Assembly: GCF_023573145.1 (NCBI RefSeq)
Contig: NZ_CP097635.1
Span: 434,001 to 498,000, forward strand
Source: Aquincola tertiaricarbonis
Lineage (GTDB): Bacteria > Pseudomonadota > Gammaproteobacteria > Burkholderiales > Burkholderiaceae_C
Direction of reading: 5' to 3'
DNA length: 64,000 nt
Shown here: piece by piece, positions 18,181 through 27,062 of the stretch
Position numbering within the stretch: position 1 is the first letter of the stretch
Layout of the letters: every line of letters starts with the position of its first letter
Notes under the pieces: model-generated
Told to the model about the DNA's origin: nothing
The model's input: only the letters and a program-made list of their open reading frames with translations
Database searches by the model: none
Translations under genes and position numbers: made by a program

Positions 18181-18262
18181 CTGCAAGCTCCTGGAACGGG
18201 ACGCGCGAGCGTACTACGTATAGGATTAAGTAACAGATACGCAGAATCGCCTAAGGAGGAGC

Positions 18263-18700
18263 ATGGACAAGAAGCCGCGGCCTGTCACGGCCATGGACAT
18301 CGGCGGCCTGCAGGCAGCACTGGCCGAGTTGTTCGCGCCCTGGGTGCGTGAGCTCGACCTGCGCGTCACCGCCTGCGAGCCTGGCAGCGTGACGCTGCAG
18401 CTGCCCGTCACGCCCCACCACGTGCATGGCGGCGGCGTGCTGTGCGGCCAGACGCTGATGGCCGCCGCCGACACCGCCATGGTGCTGGCCGTGATGACGA
18501 AGCTGGGCGGCTTCCAGCCCATGACCACGGTGCAGCTGCAGACCAGCTTCCTGCGCGCGGTGCCGGGCGACGCCGGACATGCGCAGGTGGTGGCGCGGGT
18601 GCTGAAGATGGGCCGCAGCCTGGTGTTCGGCAGCATCGACATCCACACGCCCGACGGCCAGCTGGCGGCGCAGGCCGCCACCACCTACGCACTGCTGTAG
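18263..18700 (+). CDS. PaaI-type acyl-CoA thioesterase
   Basis: A 145-residue hot-dog fold thioesterase. The signature HHVHGGGVLCGQTLMAAAD contains the HGG turn and the acidic residue on the central helix used for hydrolysis of acyl-CoA; GRSLVFGSIDI is the family's C-terminal strand. A very strong ribosome-binding site (AAGGAGG) precedes the ATG. It is divergent from the CoA-transferase genes and followed after three bases by the PAS-LuxR gene, so thioesterase and regulator are probably co-transcribed. Confidence 0.88.
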   Translation: MDKKPRPVTAMDIGGLQAALAELFAPWVRELDLRVTACEPGSVTLQLPVTPHHVHGGGVLCGQTLMAAADTAMVLAVMTKLGGFQPMTTVQLQTSFLRAVPGDAGHAQVVARVLKMGRSLVFGSIDIHTPDGQLAAQAATTYALL

Positions 18701-18703
18701 ACC

Positions 18704-19276
18704 ATGAGCGCGATCGCCGAACTGCCGCTGGACTACCGCACCGCGTTCGACCAGGCACCGGTGGGCCTGGTGATGTCGCGCCACCGGCTCATCGTGGACT
18801 GCAACCGCCAGGTGCTGGAGATCTTCGGCGCCACGCGGGACGACCTGGTCGGCCATTCCTTCGAGCGGCTTTACCCCACGCACGACGAGTTCGAGCGCAC
18901 CGGCGCCCGCATCATCGCCAGCCTGGGCCCCGGCGGCCGCTATGCCGACGAGCGGGTGATGAAGCGCCTGGGCGGCAGCGCGGCCGGCGAGCTGTTCTGG
19001 TGCCATGTGTCGGGCCGCGCGCTGGACCCCAGCCGCCCGCATGCGGCGGGCATCTGGTCGTTCGAAGACCTCTCGGCCCAGCGCCGCGTGGGCTGTGAGC
19101 TCACCGCGCGCGAACGCGAGATCTCCGCCCTGCTGATCGATGGCCTGACCAGCAAGCTGATCGGCAAGAAGCTGGGCATCAGCCCCCGCACGGTGGACGT
19201 GTACCGTGCGCGCCTGATGCGCAAGTACTCGGCCGCGACCACGCCCGAACTCGTGCACAAAATGCTGCGCGCCTGA
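18704..19276 (+). CDS. PAS domain LuxR-type transcriptional regulator
   Basis: A 190-residue single-chain regulator. An N-terminal PAS domain (about residues 8-115: FDQAPVGLVMSRHRLIVDCN to SFEDLSAQRR) precedes a C-terminal LuxR/NarL helix-turn-helix (ELTAREREISALLIDGLTSK, then IGKKLGISPRTVDVYRARLM). There is no receiver domain, so the signal is presumably sensed directly through PAS. Neighbouring CoA-ester genes make a fatty or aromatic acyl signal possible, but this is inference. Confidence 0.9.
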   Translation: MSAIAELPLDYRTAFDQAPVGLVMSRHRLIVDCNRQVLEIFGATRDDLVGHSFERLYPTHDEFERTGARIIASLGPGGRYADERVMKRLGGSAAGELFWCHVSGRALDPSRPHAAGIWSFEDLSAQRRVGCELTAREREISALLIDGLTSKLIGKKLGISPRTVDVYRARLMRKYSAATTPELVHKMLRA

Positions 19277-19302
19277 GCGCTTCAGACCATACCCTTCACA
19301 CG

Positions 19303-19977
19303 ATGATCACCGTCCACCACCTCGAAAACTCCCGTTCGCAGCGCGTGCTGTGGCTGCTGGAAGAAATGGGCCTGCCCTACGAGCTGCGCCGTTATGCGCG
19401 CGACAAGCAGACCATGCTGGCCCCGCCCGAGCTGCGCCAGGTGCATCCGCTGGGCAAGTCGCCCGTCATCACCGATGGCGAGATCACCATGGCCGAGTCG
19501 GGCGCCATCATCGAGTACCTGACCCAGGCCTACGAACAGGGCGCGGCGCTGGTGCCCCCGCGCGGCAGCGCCGAGTGGCGGCGCTACGTGTACTGGCTGC
19601 ACTTCGCCGAAGGCTCGCTGATGCCGCCGCTGCTGCTCAAGCTCATCTTCAACAAGGTGCGCTCGGCGCCGATGCCGTTCTTCGTCAAGCCCATCGCCCG
19701 CGGCATCGCCGACAAGGTGTCGGCCTCCTTCGTCGACCCCAATCTGCAGCGGCTGCTGGCCTTCATGGAAGGCGAACTGGCCGGCCGGCCCTGGTTCGCG
19801 GGTGAGCAGTTCACCGCCGCCGACGTGCAGATGAGCTTTCCGCTGGAAGCCGCAGCCTCGCGCGGCGGGCTGGACAGCCGCTACCCCAACCTCACCACCT
19901 GGCTGGCGCGTGTGCATGCGCGGCCGGCGTACAAGCAGGCGCTGGACAAGGGCGGGCCGTACAGCATCCCCGGCTGA
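19303..19977 (+). CDS. glutathione S-transferase
   Basis: A 224-residue GST. The N-terminal thioredoxin-like domain holds HLENSRSQRVLWLLEEMGLP (catalytic serine early in this stretch), HPLGKSPVITDGE with the cis-proline, and MAESGAIIEYL. The helical C-terminal domain ends GGLDSRYPNLTTWLARVHAR. It probably conjugates glutathione to electrophiles; the substrate is not predictable. The gene is convergent with marR and separated from it by seven bases. Confidence 0.92.
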   Translation: MITVHHLENSRSQRVLWLLEEMGLPYELRRYARDKQTMLAPPELRQVHPLGKSPVITDGEITMAESGAIIEYLTQAYEQGAALVPPRGSAEWRRYVYWLHFAEGSLMPPLLLKLIFNKVRSAPMPFFVKPIARGIADKVSASFVDPNLQRLLAFMEGELAGRPWFAGEQFTAADVQMSFPLEAAASRGGLDSRYPNLTTWLARVHARPAYKQALDKGGPYSIPG

Positions 19978-19984
19978 AACCTGC

Positions 19985-20512
19985 TCAGCCCCGCTGAGCC
20001 ACCCGGTTCAGCAGGCCGACCAATTGCGCGCGCTCGGCCGCTGACAGGTCGGCGGCGATGCGCTCCTCGTACTCGGCCATGCGCAGCCGCAACTGCTCCA
20101 TCGTGGTCCGGCCGGTGGCCGTCAAGGCCAGCAGGTAGCGGCGCCGGTCGCCGGCCACGTCCAGCCGGCACACCAGGCCGGCGGCTTCCAGCGCGTCCAC
20201 CATCTTCAGTGCACTCGGCCCGGCGATGTCCAGGCTGCGCGCCAGCTTGGTCTGGTTCATGTCGGGGTCGGTGGCAATCAGCGACAACGCCGTCACCCGC
20301 GCCGGCGTCAGGCCCAGGTCGCCCAGCATGTCGAAGAACAGCGTGTACATGCGCACCTGCGCCAGGCGCAGCGCGTAGCCCAGCGAGCCGGTCTGCAGGT
20401 CGAAGCGGGCCAGCCCGTCTTCTTCCGGCGCGGCGGCTCGCGGTCGCCGGCTCCCCCGCGGGGCGGCAGACACCTTCTTGCTTGCAGCGGGCATGCGACC
20501 GACTTTTGCCAT
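19985..20512 (-). CDS. MarR family transcriptional regulator
   Basis: A 175-residue winged-helix regulator with a basic N-terminal tail (residues 1-35, Lys/Arg/Ala-rich). The MarR core follows: LGLTPARVTALSLIATDPDM, the recognition helix region NQTKLARSLDIAGPSALKMVDALE, and the wing AGDRRRYLLALTATG. It is divergent from the porin gene; the shared spacer carries short inverted repeats that could be its operators. It may control itself and the porin. The effector is unknown. Confidence 0.92.
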   Translation of the reverse strand: MAKVGRMPAASKKVSAAPRGSRRPRAAAPEEDGLARFDLQTGSLGYALRLAQVRMYTLFFDMLGDLGLTPARVTALSLIATDPDMNQTKLARSLDIAGPSALKMVDALEAAGLVCRLDVAGDRRRYLLALTATGRTTMEQLRLRMAEYEERIAADLSAAERAQLVGLLNRVAQRG

Positions 20513-20674
20513 CTGAAATTCAGTATAGCTAGTGCTTACCCAGGCTCAGCACCGGGGCCCGCGTGCGTCAGTCGCACACACCGACGGACACAAAGCGTTA
20601 ACACCTAGTGTCAGATCACACCACCGCCCATTAGATTAATCGCACCAATCATTAGCCAATGCAATTGTTTGCAT
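20513..20674. promoter_or_regulatory. marR/porin divergent spacer with candidate operators
   Basis: Two small inverted repeats flank the spacer. CTGAA-A-TTCAG lies at 20513-20523 immediately upstream of the marR start codon. ATGCAA-TTGT-TTGCAT lies at 20659-20674 just ahead of the porin ribosome-binding site. A GATTAATC palindrome sits at 20634-20641. The spacer is much more AT-rich than the flanking genes. MarR proteins bind such short dyads; the link to this regulator is inferred. Confidence 0.4.
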
Positions 20675-20685
20675 AGGAGACAAAC

Positions 20686-21837
20686 GTGCCGCGCTCGATC
20701 TCGACCCTCACGCCCCTGGCCCTGGCCTCGCTGCTGGCCGCCTTCAGCCCGTTGGCGGGTGCACAAAGCAGCACCGTCACCATCTACGGCTCGCTCGACG
20801 CCTACGTGGCACGGCAGGACGGTTCGGGCGCGTCGGCGCGCCACGTCCTCAACAGCGGCTTCAACCCCAACAGCCTGGGTTTTGCCGGCCGTGAAGACCT
20901 GGGCGGCGGCCTGACGGCCGGCTTCACGCTCGAAGGCCAGCCCATGCTGGACACCGGCACCATGGGCCAGGGCGGCAAGTTCTTCGGTCGCCAGTCCAAC
21001 CTGTGGCTGGAAGCCGCGGGCTATGGCCGCCTGACGGCCGGCCGCATCCACCTGCCCGGCCGTTCCTTCGCCATCAAGTACAGCGCCACCGGCTGGCTGG
21101 CGGTCGACCCGCTGGGCAACATGGCGTTGTCGGTGGGCAGCATGTTCGGCCCGCTGATGAACAGCGACAGCGTGGGCAGCCGCGTCAGCAATGCGCTGAT
21201 GTACTCGTCACCGCGCTGGAACGGCTTCAGCTTCCAGCTGCTGCAGTCGGCCGGCGAAGGCGGGCCCTTCGCCGCCGGCCAGGCCAAGCTCACGCAGGTG
21301 GGCGCGGGCTACTCGGGCAACGGGCTGGACATCGACTTCGTCTACGCCCGGGTGCCGGCCCTGGCCGGCAACCAGCTGCCGCAGACTGACTATGCGGTGG
21401 GTGCCCAGTACGCGCTGGGCGGCGGATTCAAGCTGATGGCGTCGTACTTCTCGCACGAAGGCCTGTCGGTGGCCGCACCGGGCGGCACCACCGCCATCGC
21501 CAACTCCAAGGGCACCGACAAGACGGCGCTGGTGGGCATCACCTACACCAGCGGCGTGCACACCATCGGCGCCAGCTACGGCAACACCCAGGTGGCCGAC
21601 GCGCACCGCGGCCGCCGCCCCGGCAACGTGACGGCGCCGTTCTCCACCGTGCTGGACGACGTCTCCGGTTTCTCGCTGGCCTACACCTATGCGCTCAGCA
21701 AGCGCACGCAGCTGTTCGCGGCCTACGGCAGCCTGAACAACGATGGCGTGGGCCAGGCTTCGTTCACGGTGGACCTGCGGCCCAGCCGTGGCGGCACCTC
21801 CACGCTGCTGGCCAGCGGCGTGCGGCACTCCTTCTGA
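20686..21837 (+). CDS. Gram-negative porin
   Basis: A 383-residue outer-membrane general porin of the betaproteobacterial type. It uses a GTG start behind TAGGAGA. The signal peptide (LTPLALASLLAAFSPLAG) is cleaved at AQS, giving the classical mature start SSTVTIYGSLDAYV. The chain has SLGFAGREDLGGGLTAGFTLE and ends with GVRHSF, the C-terminal phenylalanine needed for barrel assembly. It forms a 16-strand trimeric channel for small hydrophilic solutes. It may be regulated by the divergent MarR protein. Confidence 0.94.
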   Translation: MPRSISTLTPLALASLLAAFSPLAGAQSSTVTIYGSLDAYVARQDGSGASARHVLNSGFNPNSLGFAGREDLGGGLTAGFTLEGQPMLDTGTMGQGGKFFGRQSNLWLEAAGYGRLTAGRIHLPGRSFAIKYSATGWLAVDPLGNMALSVGSMFGPLMNSDSVGSRVSNALMYSSPRWNGFSFQLLQSAGEGGPFAAGQAKLTQVGAGYSGNGLDIDFVYARVPALAGNQLPQTDYAVGAQYALGGGFKLMASYFSHEGLSVAAPGGTTAIANSKGTDKTALVGITYTSGVHTIGASYGNTQVADAHRGRRPGNVTAPFSTVLDDVSGFSLAYTYALSKRTQLFAAYGSLNNDGVGQASFTVDLRPSRGGTSTLLASGVRHSF

Positions 21838-21848
21838 CGGGTCGAAGC

Positions 21849-21870
21849 CGGTGGGCGGTTCAGCCCACCG
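21849..21870. terminator. hairpin between convergent porin and thioesterase genes
   Basis: CGGTGGGC (21849-21856) pairs perfectly with GCCCACCG (21863-21870) around a six-base loop, 12 bases after the porin stop and overlapping the stop of the convergent thioesterase gene. There is no T tract on either strand, so it may act as a bidirectional weak terminator or RNA-end stabiliser. Confidence 0.4.
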
Positions 21871-22288
21871 CCAGCGCCCGCAGCCAGTCGGGCAGCGGGA
21901 TGGACCGCTCGGTGCTCACGTCGGTCCACACCAGCTTGCCGCCGCCGGTGGCGTAGGGCTGGCCAGGCTCGTCGGTGCGCTCCAGCGTCAGAAAGGTCTC
22001 GACGCTGCTGCGGCCGGCGCGGCCCAGGTAGTGGCGGGCCACCACGTCGGCCGGAAAGCGCAGCTGCCGCAGGAAGTTGCAGAAGGCATTGACCAGCACC
22101 GGGCCAGTGCCGTCGGCATACAGGTCGGCGCCGCCGCGGGCCTGGTGCAGCCAGTCCAGCCGCACCGTCTCGAAGTACCGGAAGTACATCGCGTTGTTCA
22201 CGTGGCCGGCGGCGTCCATGTCGCCCCAGCGCACCGGGATGACCAGCGTGTGCACCAGGCGCTTGTTCTCGGGCAGGTCGAACCTCAT
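21860..22288 (-). CDS. acyl-CoA thioesterase (4HBT/YbgC-like hot-dog)
   Basis: A 142-residue thioesterase. The catalytic signature is [21 protein letters not shown] near residue 20, where the aspartate before xxGHVNN is the active-site acid of the 4-hydroxybenzoyl-CoA thioesterase family. The C-terminal half carries the family strand [15 protein letters not shown]. Its start overlaps the stop of the upstream yceH gene (ATGA), so the two are translationally coupled. Substrate not known. Confidence 0.89.
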   Translation of the reverse strand: MRFDLPENKRLVHTLVIPVRWGDMDAAGHVNNAMYFRYFETVRLDWLHQARGGADLYADGTGPVLVNAFCNFLRQLRFPADVVARHYLGRAGRSSVETFLTLERTDEPGQPYATGGGKLVWTDVSTERSIPLPDWLRALAVG

Positions 22289-22944
22289 GACGGGTCGATG
22301 CCCAGTTCGGCGGCCATGCGCTGCACCAGCGTGCGCAGCGCGGCCACCTCGGCCTGCAGCGCCGCGAAGTCTTCGGCGCTCACCGCCGGCGCGGCGGCGG
22401 CCGGCAGCGGTGGCAGCGGCCCGGTGCCCACGGCCACGGCGGGCACGTTGGCCTCGCCGCACAGCAGGTGGGCCCAGCGCGGCTCGCGCCCGCCGGGCGC
22501 ACGCGGCAGCTTGATGACACGCGGCGGCGTCTTGCCGGCCAGCTCATCGAGAAAGGCTTCCACCGACGAGGTATCGGCAAAACGGTGCAGCCGCTCGCTG
22601 TTGGCGCGCAGCTCGGCGGCGGTCTGCGGGCCGCGCAGGGCCAGCACCGTCAACAGCGCGGCGGCGGCGCCGGGCACACCCAAGCCGCGCGGCATGTTGT
22701 GCTCGTAACGGGTCACGCGGGTGCCGCTCACCTCGTTGACCAGGTGCTGCTCGCGCAGGCCTTCGAGTGCCTGCAGCACCTCGGGCTCGGTCAGGCTCAT
22801 CACCGGGTCGCGCGCGGTCTTCTGGTTGCAGCCGGCCACCAGCGCATTGAGCGACATCGGGTAGGTGTCGGGCACCGTGGCCTGCTTTTCCACCAGCACG
22901 GCCAGCACCCGGGCCTCGGCCAGCGTCAGGTCGCGTTGGCTCAT
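22285..22944 (-). CDS. yceH: YceH family protein (DUF480)
   Basis: A 219-residue protein of the YceH/DUF480 family, which consists of two tandem winged-helix domains. Family features are [40 protein letters not shown], a second domain with [20 protein letters not shown], and [13 protein letters not shown]-terminal coiled-coil-like segment ([20 protein letters not shown]) ends the protein. The function is not established. It lies between an SDR and a thioesterase gene on the same strand. Confidence 0.92.
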   Translation of the reverse strand: MSQRDLTLAEARVLAVLVEKQATVPDTYPMSLNALVAGCNQKTARDPVMSLTEPEVLQALEGLREQHLVNEVSGTRVTRYEHNMPRGLGVPGAAAALLTVLALRGPQTAAELRANSERLHRFADTSSVEAFLDELAGKTPPRVIKLPRAPGGREPRWAHLLCGEANVPAVAVGTGPLPPLPAAAAPAVSAEDFAALQAEVAALRTLVQRMAAELGIDPS

Positions 22945-22951
22945 CGCAGCG

Positions 22952-23734
22952 TCACACCCCGAAGCCGTCGTCGGCGGCGATCACCGCGCCGTTGATGAAG
23001 TGGCTCTCGTTGGCGCACAACATCATCAGCGCGGTGTCCAGGTCCTGCGGCTGGCCCACGCGCTTGCGCGGCAGCATCGAGATCAGCTTCTGACCCGATT
23101 CGCTGCTCCAGTGCTTGTGGTTGATCTCGGTGTCGATGTAGCCCGGGCACAGCGCGTTCACGTTGATGCCGTAGCGGCCCCACTCCAGCGCCATCGCCTT
23201 GGTCATGTGCACCACGGCGGCCTTGCTCATCGCATACACACCGATCTTGCCCAGCACCTTCAAACCGGCCATCGAAGCCACGTTGACGATGCGCCCGCCG
23301 GTGTAGGTACCGGGCGCCGAGCCGCTGGCGCGGGCGATCATGCGCTTGGCCACTTCCTGCGCCACGAAGAACGAGCCACGCGTGTTGGTGTTCATCACGT
23401 AGTCGTAGTCCTCGGGCGTCACGTCGGTCAGCTTCTGCGTGGTGCTGACGCCGGAGTTGTTGACGAGGATGTCGATCGCGCCCACCTCGGTCTCGGCATG
23501 GGCCACGCCGGCACGGATGCTGGTGGGGTCGGTCACGTCCATGCCCACCACGTGGGCGTCGCCACCGGCGCCTTCGATCTCGGCGCGCAGCGTCTTCAAC
23601 CGGTCGACGCGGCGGGCGCTCAGCACCACGGCGGCACCGGCTTCGGCCAGCACCTTGGCGAAGTGGCAGCCCAGGCCGCTGGACGCGCCGGTGACCAGGG
23701 CGACACGGCCCGACAGATCGATCTTGTAACTCAT
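22952..23734 (-). CDS. SDR family oxidoreductase
   Basis: A 260-residue classical short-chain dehydrogenase: cofactor loop [26 protein letters not shown], catalytic serine in [16 protein letters not shown] active site, and [13 protein letters not shown]. An arginine after the first strand (SARRVDRL) suggests NADP preference. The fold resembles 3-oxoacyl-ACP or 3-hydroxyacyl reductases; the substrate is open. It lies seven bases upstream of yceH and is divergent from the ETF-QO gene. Confidence 0.9.
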   Translation of the reverse strand: MSYKIDLSGRVALVTGASSGLGCHFAKVLAEAGAAVVLSARRVDRLKTLRAEIEGAGGDAHVVGMDVTDPTSIRAGVAHAETEVGAIDILVNNSGVSTTQKLTDVTPEDYDYVMNTNTRGSFFVAQEVAKRMIARASGSAPGTYTGGRIVNVASMAGLKVLGKIGVYAMSKAAVVHMTKAMALEWGRYGINVNALCPGYIDTEINHKHWSSESGQKLISMLPRKRVGQPQDLDTALMMLCANESHFINGAVIAADDGFGV

Positions 23735-23899
23735 GACTGAGGGCTCCTCGGACGAGGCTTCTTCATTCGGATCGGATGACGATAGCACGCAGCCAACGGG
23801 CTCCGAAGGGCTGTCGCGGGGCGGACGGCCCGTGCGAAGACCGCCACTTAGAATCCTGGGCTGAACAGAAGTCACGAACCCCGAGACAAGGAACGTCGG

Positions 23900-25585
23900 A
23901 TGACCCCGCAGGAGATTCTTGAGCAATACGGCCCGCGCGAGGCCATGGAGTACGACGTGGTGATCGCGGGCGGCGGCCCGGCCGGCATGGCCACGGCCAT
24001 CCGGCTCAAGCAGCTGGCGGCCGAGAAGGGCCAGGAAGTCTCGGTGGTGGTGCTCGAAAAGGGCAGCGAACCCGGCGCCCACATCCTGTCGGGCGCGGTG
24101 ATGGACCCGATCGCGCTGAACGAGCTGCTGCCCAACTGGAAAGAGCTGGGCGCGCCGCTGAACCAGCCCGTCACCGGCGACGAAGTGCTGTTCATGAACG
24201 AAACCGGCGCCACCCGCACGCCGGACTGGCTGGTGCCCGACTGCTTCCACAACGAAGGCAACTACGTCATCAGCCTGGGCGCCGTCACCAAGTGGCTGGC
24301 CGAGCAGGCCGAGGGCCTGGGCGTGGAGATCTTCCCCGGCTTCACCGCCGCCGAAGTGCTCTACAACGACGACGGCTCGGTCAAGGGCGTGGCCACCGGC
24401 AACCAGGGCATCGGCAAGGACGGTGAACCCACCGAAGCCTTCCAGCTGGGCATGGAGCTGCACGGCAAGTACACCGTGTTCGCCGAAGGTTCGCGTGGCC
24501 ACCTGGGCAAGCAGCTGATCGCCCGCTTCAAGCTGGACGAAGGCAAGGACCCGCAGAGCTACGCGCTGGGCGTCAAGGAGCTGTGGGAGATTCCGGCCGA
24601 CAAGGCCAAGCCCGGCCTGGTGGTGCACACCGCCGGCTGGCCGATGGAAGCCGACACCTATGGCGGCGGATTCCTCTACCACCTGGAAGGCAACAAGGTC
24701 ACGCTGGGCTTCGTCACCGGGCTGGACTACAAGAACCCCTACCTCAGCCCCTTTGAAGAGATGCAGCGCTGGAAGACGCACCCCAGCATCCGCGCGCACA
24801 TCGAAGGCGGCAAGCGCATCGGCTACGGCGCCCGCGCCATCACGGCCGGCGGCATCCTGAGCCTGCCCAAGACCGTGTTCCCGGGCGGCGCACTGGTGGG
24901 CTGCGACGCCGGCTACCTGAATGCCGCGCGCATCAAGGGCAGCCATGCCGCCATCAAGACCGGCATGCTGTGCGCCGAGGCCGCCTTCGAGGCCGTGACC
25001 GCCGGCCGCCAGCACGACGAGCTGGCCGCCTACCCGGCCGCCTTCGAGCAGAGCTGGCTCAAGCAGGAGCTGGAGAAGTCGCGCAACTTCAAGCAGTGGT
25101 TCAAGAAGGGCGTCTACGTCGGCTCGATCATGACCGGCATCGAGCAGTGGCTGCTGCCCAAGCTGGGCATGCAAAGCCCGCCCTGGACCATCCACCGCAC
25201 CGAAGCCGACCACACCCGGCTGCTGCCGGCGGCCCAATGCCAGCCCATCGCCTATCCCAAGCCCGATGGCAAGCTGACCTTCGACCGCCTGTCGTCGGTG
25301 TTCATCAGCAACACCAACCACGAAGAGAACCAGCCGGCGCACCTGACGCTCAAGGACGCCAGCGTGCCGGTGGCCATCAACCTGGCCCAGTACGCCGGCC
25401 CCGAAAGCCGCTACTGCCCGGCCGGCGTGTACGAGTTCGTGAAGAACGCCGACAACAGCGACCGCCTGCAGATCAATGCGCAGAACTGCGTGCACTGCAA
25501 GACCTGCGACATCAAGGACCCCACGCAGAACATCGTGTGGGTGACGCCGGAAGGCGGCGGCGGACCCAACTACGCCGGCATGTAA
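23900..25585 (+). CDS. electron transfer flavoprotein-ubiquinone oxidoreductase
   Basis: ETF-QO passes electrons from ETF, reduced in fatty-acid and amino-acid oxidation, to ubiquinone at the inner membrane. The 561-residue protein has the FAD loop VIAGGGPAGMATAIRL near residue 22, ILSGAVMDP, and a C-terminal 4Fe-4S cluster binding region with cysteines in YCPAGVYEF and CVHCKTCDIKDP. AAGGA precedes the ATG. The upstream spacer carries a TAGAAT box at 23849-23854 that could be a -10 element, although no good -35 was seen. Confidence 0.96.
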   Translation: MTPQEILEQYGPREAMEYDVVIAGGGPAGMATAIRLKQLAAEKGQEVSVVVLEKGSEPGAHILSGAVMDPIALNELLPNWKELGAPLNQPVTGDEVLFMNETGATRTPDWLVPDCFHNEGNYVISLGAVTKWLAEQAEGLGVEIFPGFTAAEVLYNDDGSVKGVATGNQGIGKDGEPTEAFQLGMELHGKYTVFAEGSRGHLGKQLIARFKLDEGKDPQSYALGVKELWEIPADKAKPGLVVHTAGWPMEADTYGGGFLYHLEGNKVTLGFVTGLDYKNPYLSPFEEMQRWKTHPSIRAHIEGGKRIGYGARAITAGGILSLPKTVFPGGALVGCDAGYLNAARIKGSHAAIKTGMLCAEAAFEAVTAGRQHDELAAYPAAFEQSWLKQELEKSRNFKQWFKKGVYVGSIMTGIEQWLLPKLGMQSPPWTIHRTEADHTRLLPAAQCQPIAYPKPDGKLTFDRLSSVFISNTNHEENQPAHLTLKDASVPVAINLAQYAGPESRYCPAGVYEFVKNADNSDRLQINAQNCVHCKTCDIKDPTQNIVWVTPEGGGGPNYAGM

Positions 25586-25601
25586 GGCCGCCGGCCGCAC
25601 C

Positions 25602-27062
25602 GTGACCGAAGACGAAGCGCGCCGCATCACGCTGCTGCGCGCCTTCGAGGCGCCGCTGACGCCGCCCTGGACCGAGGCCGACGCCGCCGCGGCCAGCGCG
25701 GAAGCCGCCCGCACCGTGGGCGAGGCGGCGGCGCCGGCGCGTTACCTGAGCACCCGCGCCAATGCGGGGCTGCAAATGCTGCTGCCGCGCGAGCCGGCCG
25801 CCGCGCGGCTGCTGCGGGCGAGCCGCGCCACGCGCTGGCCCGGCCTGCTGCTGGTGGCCGCCGCCGCGGCACTGGGCCTGGCCACGCCGGCCCTGGGCGA
25901 ATCGCAACGGCTGAACCTGCTGGCCCCGCCGCTGCTGGGGCTGATCGGCTGGAACCTGCTGGTGTACGCGGTGCTGGCCGCCATGGCCCTGGCGCGCGGG
26001 CTGGGACGCGGCCGGGCGGCTGCTCCAACTGCCACTGCCGACAACACCGGCGCCGCACCGACCGGCGCGGGCTGGCTGCACCGCCTGCTGGCGGCACCCG
26101 GTTGGAGCCGAGCCGCCGCCGCGGCGGGTCTGGCACCGGCCGCAACCGACCCACCTGCCAACGCCTTGGCCCGCACCGCCCTGTCAAGCTTCACCCGGCG
26201 CTGGGCCGCACTGGCCGCGCCGCTGTGGTCGGCCCGCGCCGCGGCCTGGCTGCATGCGGCCGCCGCCGCGCTGGTGGTGGGCGTGCTGGCCTCGATGTAC
26301 CTGCGCGGCCTGGCGCTGGAGTTCCGCGCCGGCTGGGACAGCACCTTCCTCTCGCCCGCCGCCGTGCACACCTTGCTGCAGGCCTGGCTGGGCCCGGCCT
26401 CGGCGCTCAGCGGCATCGCGCTCCCGGGCGTGGACGAGCTGGCGCGGCTGCGCTTCTCTCAAGGTCCGGGCGAAAACGCCGCCCGCTGGATCCACCTGCA
26501 TGCGCTCACCGCTGCCGGCCTGGTGCTGCTGCCGCGGCTGCTGCTGGCCGCTGCGGCAGGCCTGCGCGCCCGCCGGCTGGCCGCGGACTTTCCGCTGCCC
26601 CTGGACGACGCCTACAGCCTGCGCCTGCTGCGCAGCCACCGCGGCCAGCCGCTGCCGCTGCGGGTGCAGCCCTTCGGCTACCGGGCGCCTGCCGCCTCGG
26701 TGGAAGGGCTGGAACGCGTGCTGCGCCACAGCTTCGGCGAGCAGGCGCAGCCGCAGTGGGCCCTGCCGCTGCAGGAAGCCGACGAGCTGGCCGGCCCGGC
26801 GCCCGCGCTGCTGCTGTTCACCCTGGCCGCCACGCCCGAACGTGAAACCCACGGCGCCGCCGCCGCGGCCTGGCCCGAGGCGCGGCTGCTGGTGGACACC
26901 GCCGGCTTCGCCCAGCGCTTCGGCGCCGACCGCACCCGCCAGCGCCGCGAAGCCTGGCTGAAGATGCTGGCCGGCCTGGGCCGCACGCCGGTGTTCATCG
27001 ACCTGCAGCAGCCCGATCTGGCCGCCGCCGAGGCCGACCTGCAGTCCACTCGCGCGTCATGA
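25602..27062 (+). CDS. DUF2868 membrane protein
   Basis: A 486-residue protein recognised as DUF2868, starting at GTG with MTEDEARRITLLRAFE. It has at least four hydrophobic segments: about residues 75-100, 107-130, 205-235 (AAAALVVGVLASMYLRGLAL) and 295-315. The C-terminal soluble part ends in a segment (TPVFIDLQQPDLAAAEADL) resembling an inactive nucleotide-binding-like fold. Its stop overlaps the start of a GTPase gene (ATGA), and this DUF2868/DUF3482 couple recurs in proteobacteria. The function of the pair is not known; a membrane-recruited GTPase system is a reasonable inference. Confidence 0.85.
   Translation: MTEDEARRITLLRAFEAPLTPPWTEADAAAASAEAARTVGEAAAPARYLSTRANAGLQMLLPREPAAARLLRASRATRWPGLLLVAAAAALGLATPALGESQRLNLLAPPLLGLIGWNLLVYAVLAAMALARGLGRGRAAAPTATADNTGAAPTGAGWLHRLLAAPGWSRAAAAAGLAPAATDPPANALARTALSSFTRRWAALAAPLWSARAAAWLHAAAAALVVGVLASMYLRGLALEFRAGWDSTFLSPAAVHTLLQAWLGPASALSGIALPGVDELARLRFSQGPGENAARWIHLHALTAAGLVLLPRLLLAAAAGLRARRLAADFPLPLDDAYSLRLLRSHRGQPLPLRVQPFGYRAPAASVEGLERVLRHSFGEQAQPQWALPLQEADELAGPAPALLLFTLAATPERETHGAAAAAWPEARLLVDTAGFAQRFGADRTRQRREAWLKMLAGLGRTPVFIDLQQPDLAAAEADLQSTRAS

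Noticed and set aside
19984..19998. CTCAGC-CCC-GCTGAG stem at the convergent gst/marR ends
   Set aside because: The stem overlaps the marR coding end, has a three-base loop and lacks a T tract on both strands; not strong enough to call a terminator.
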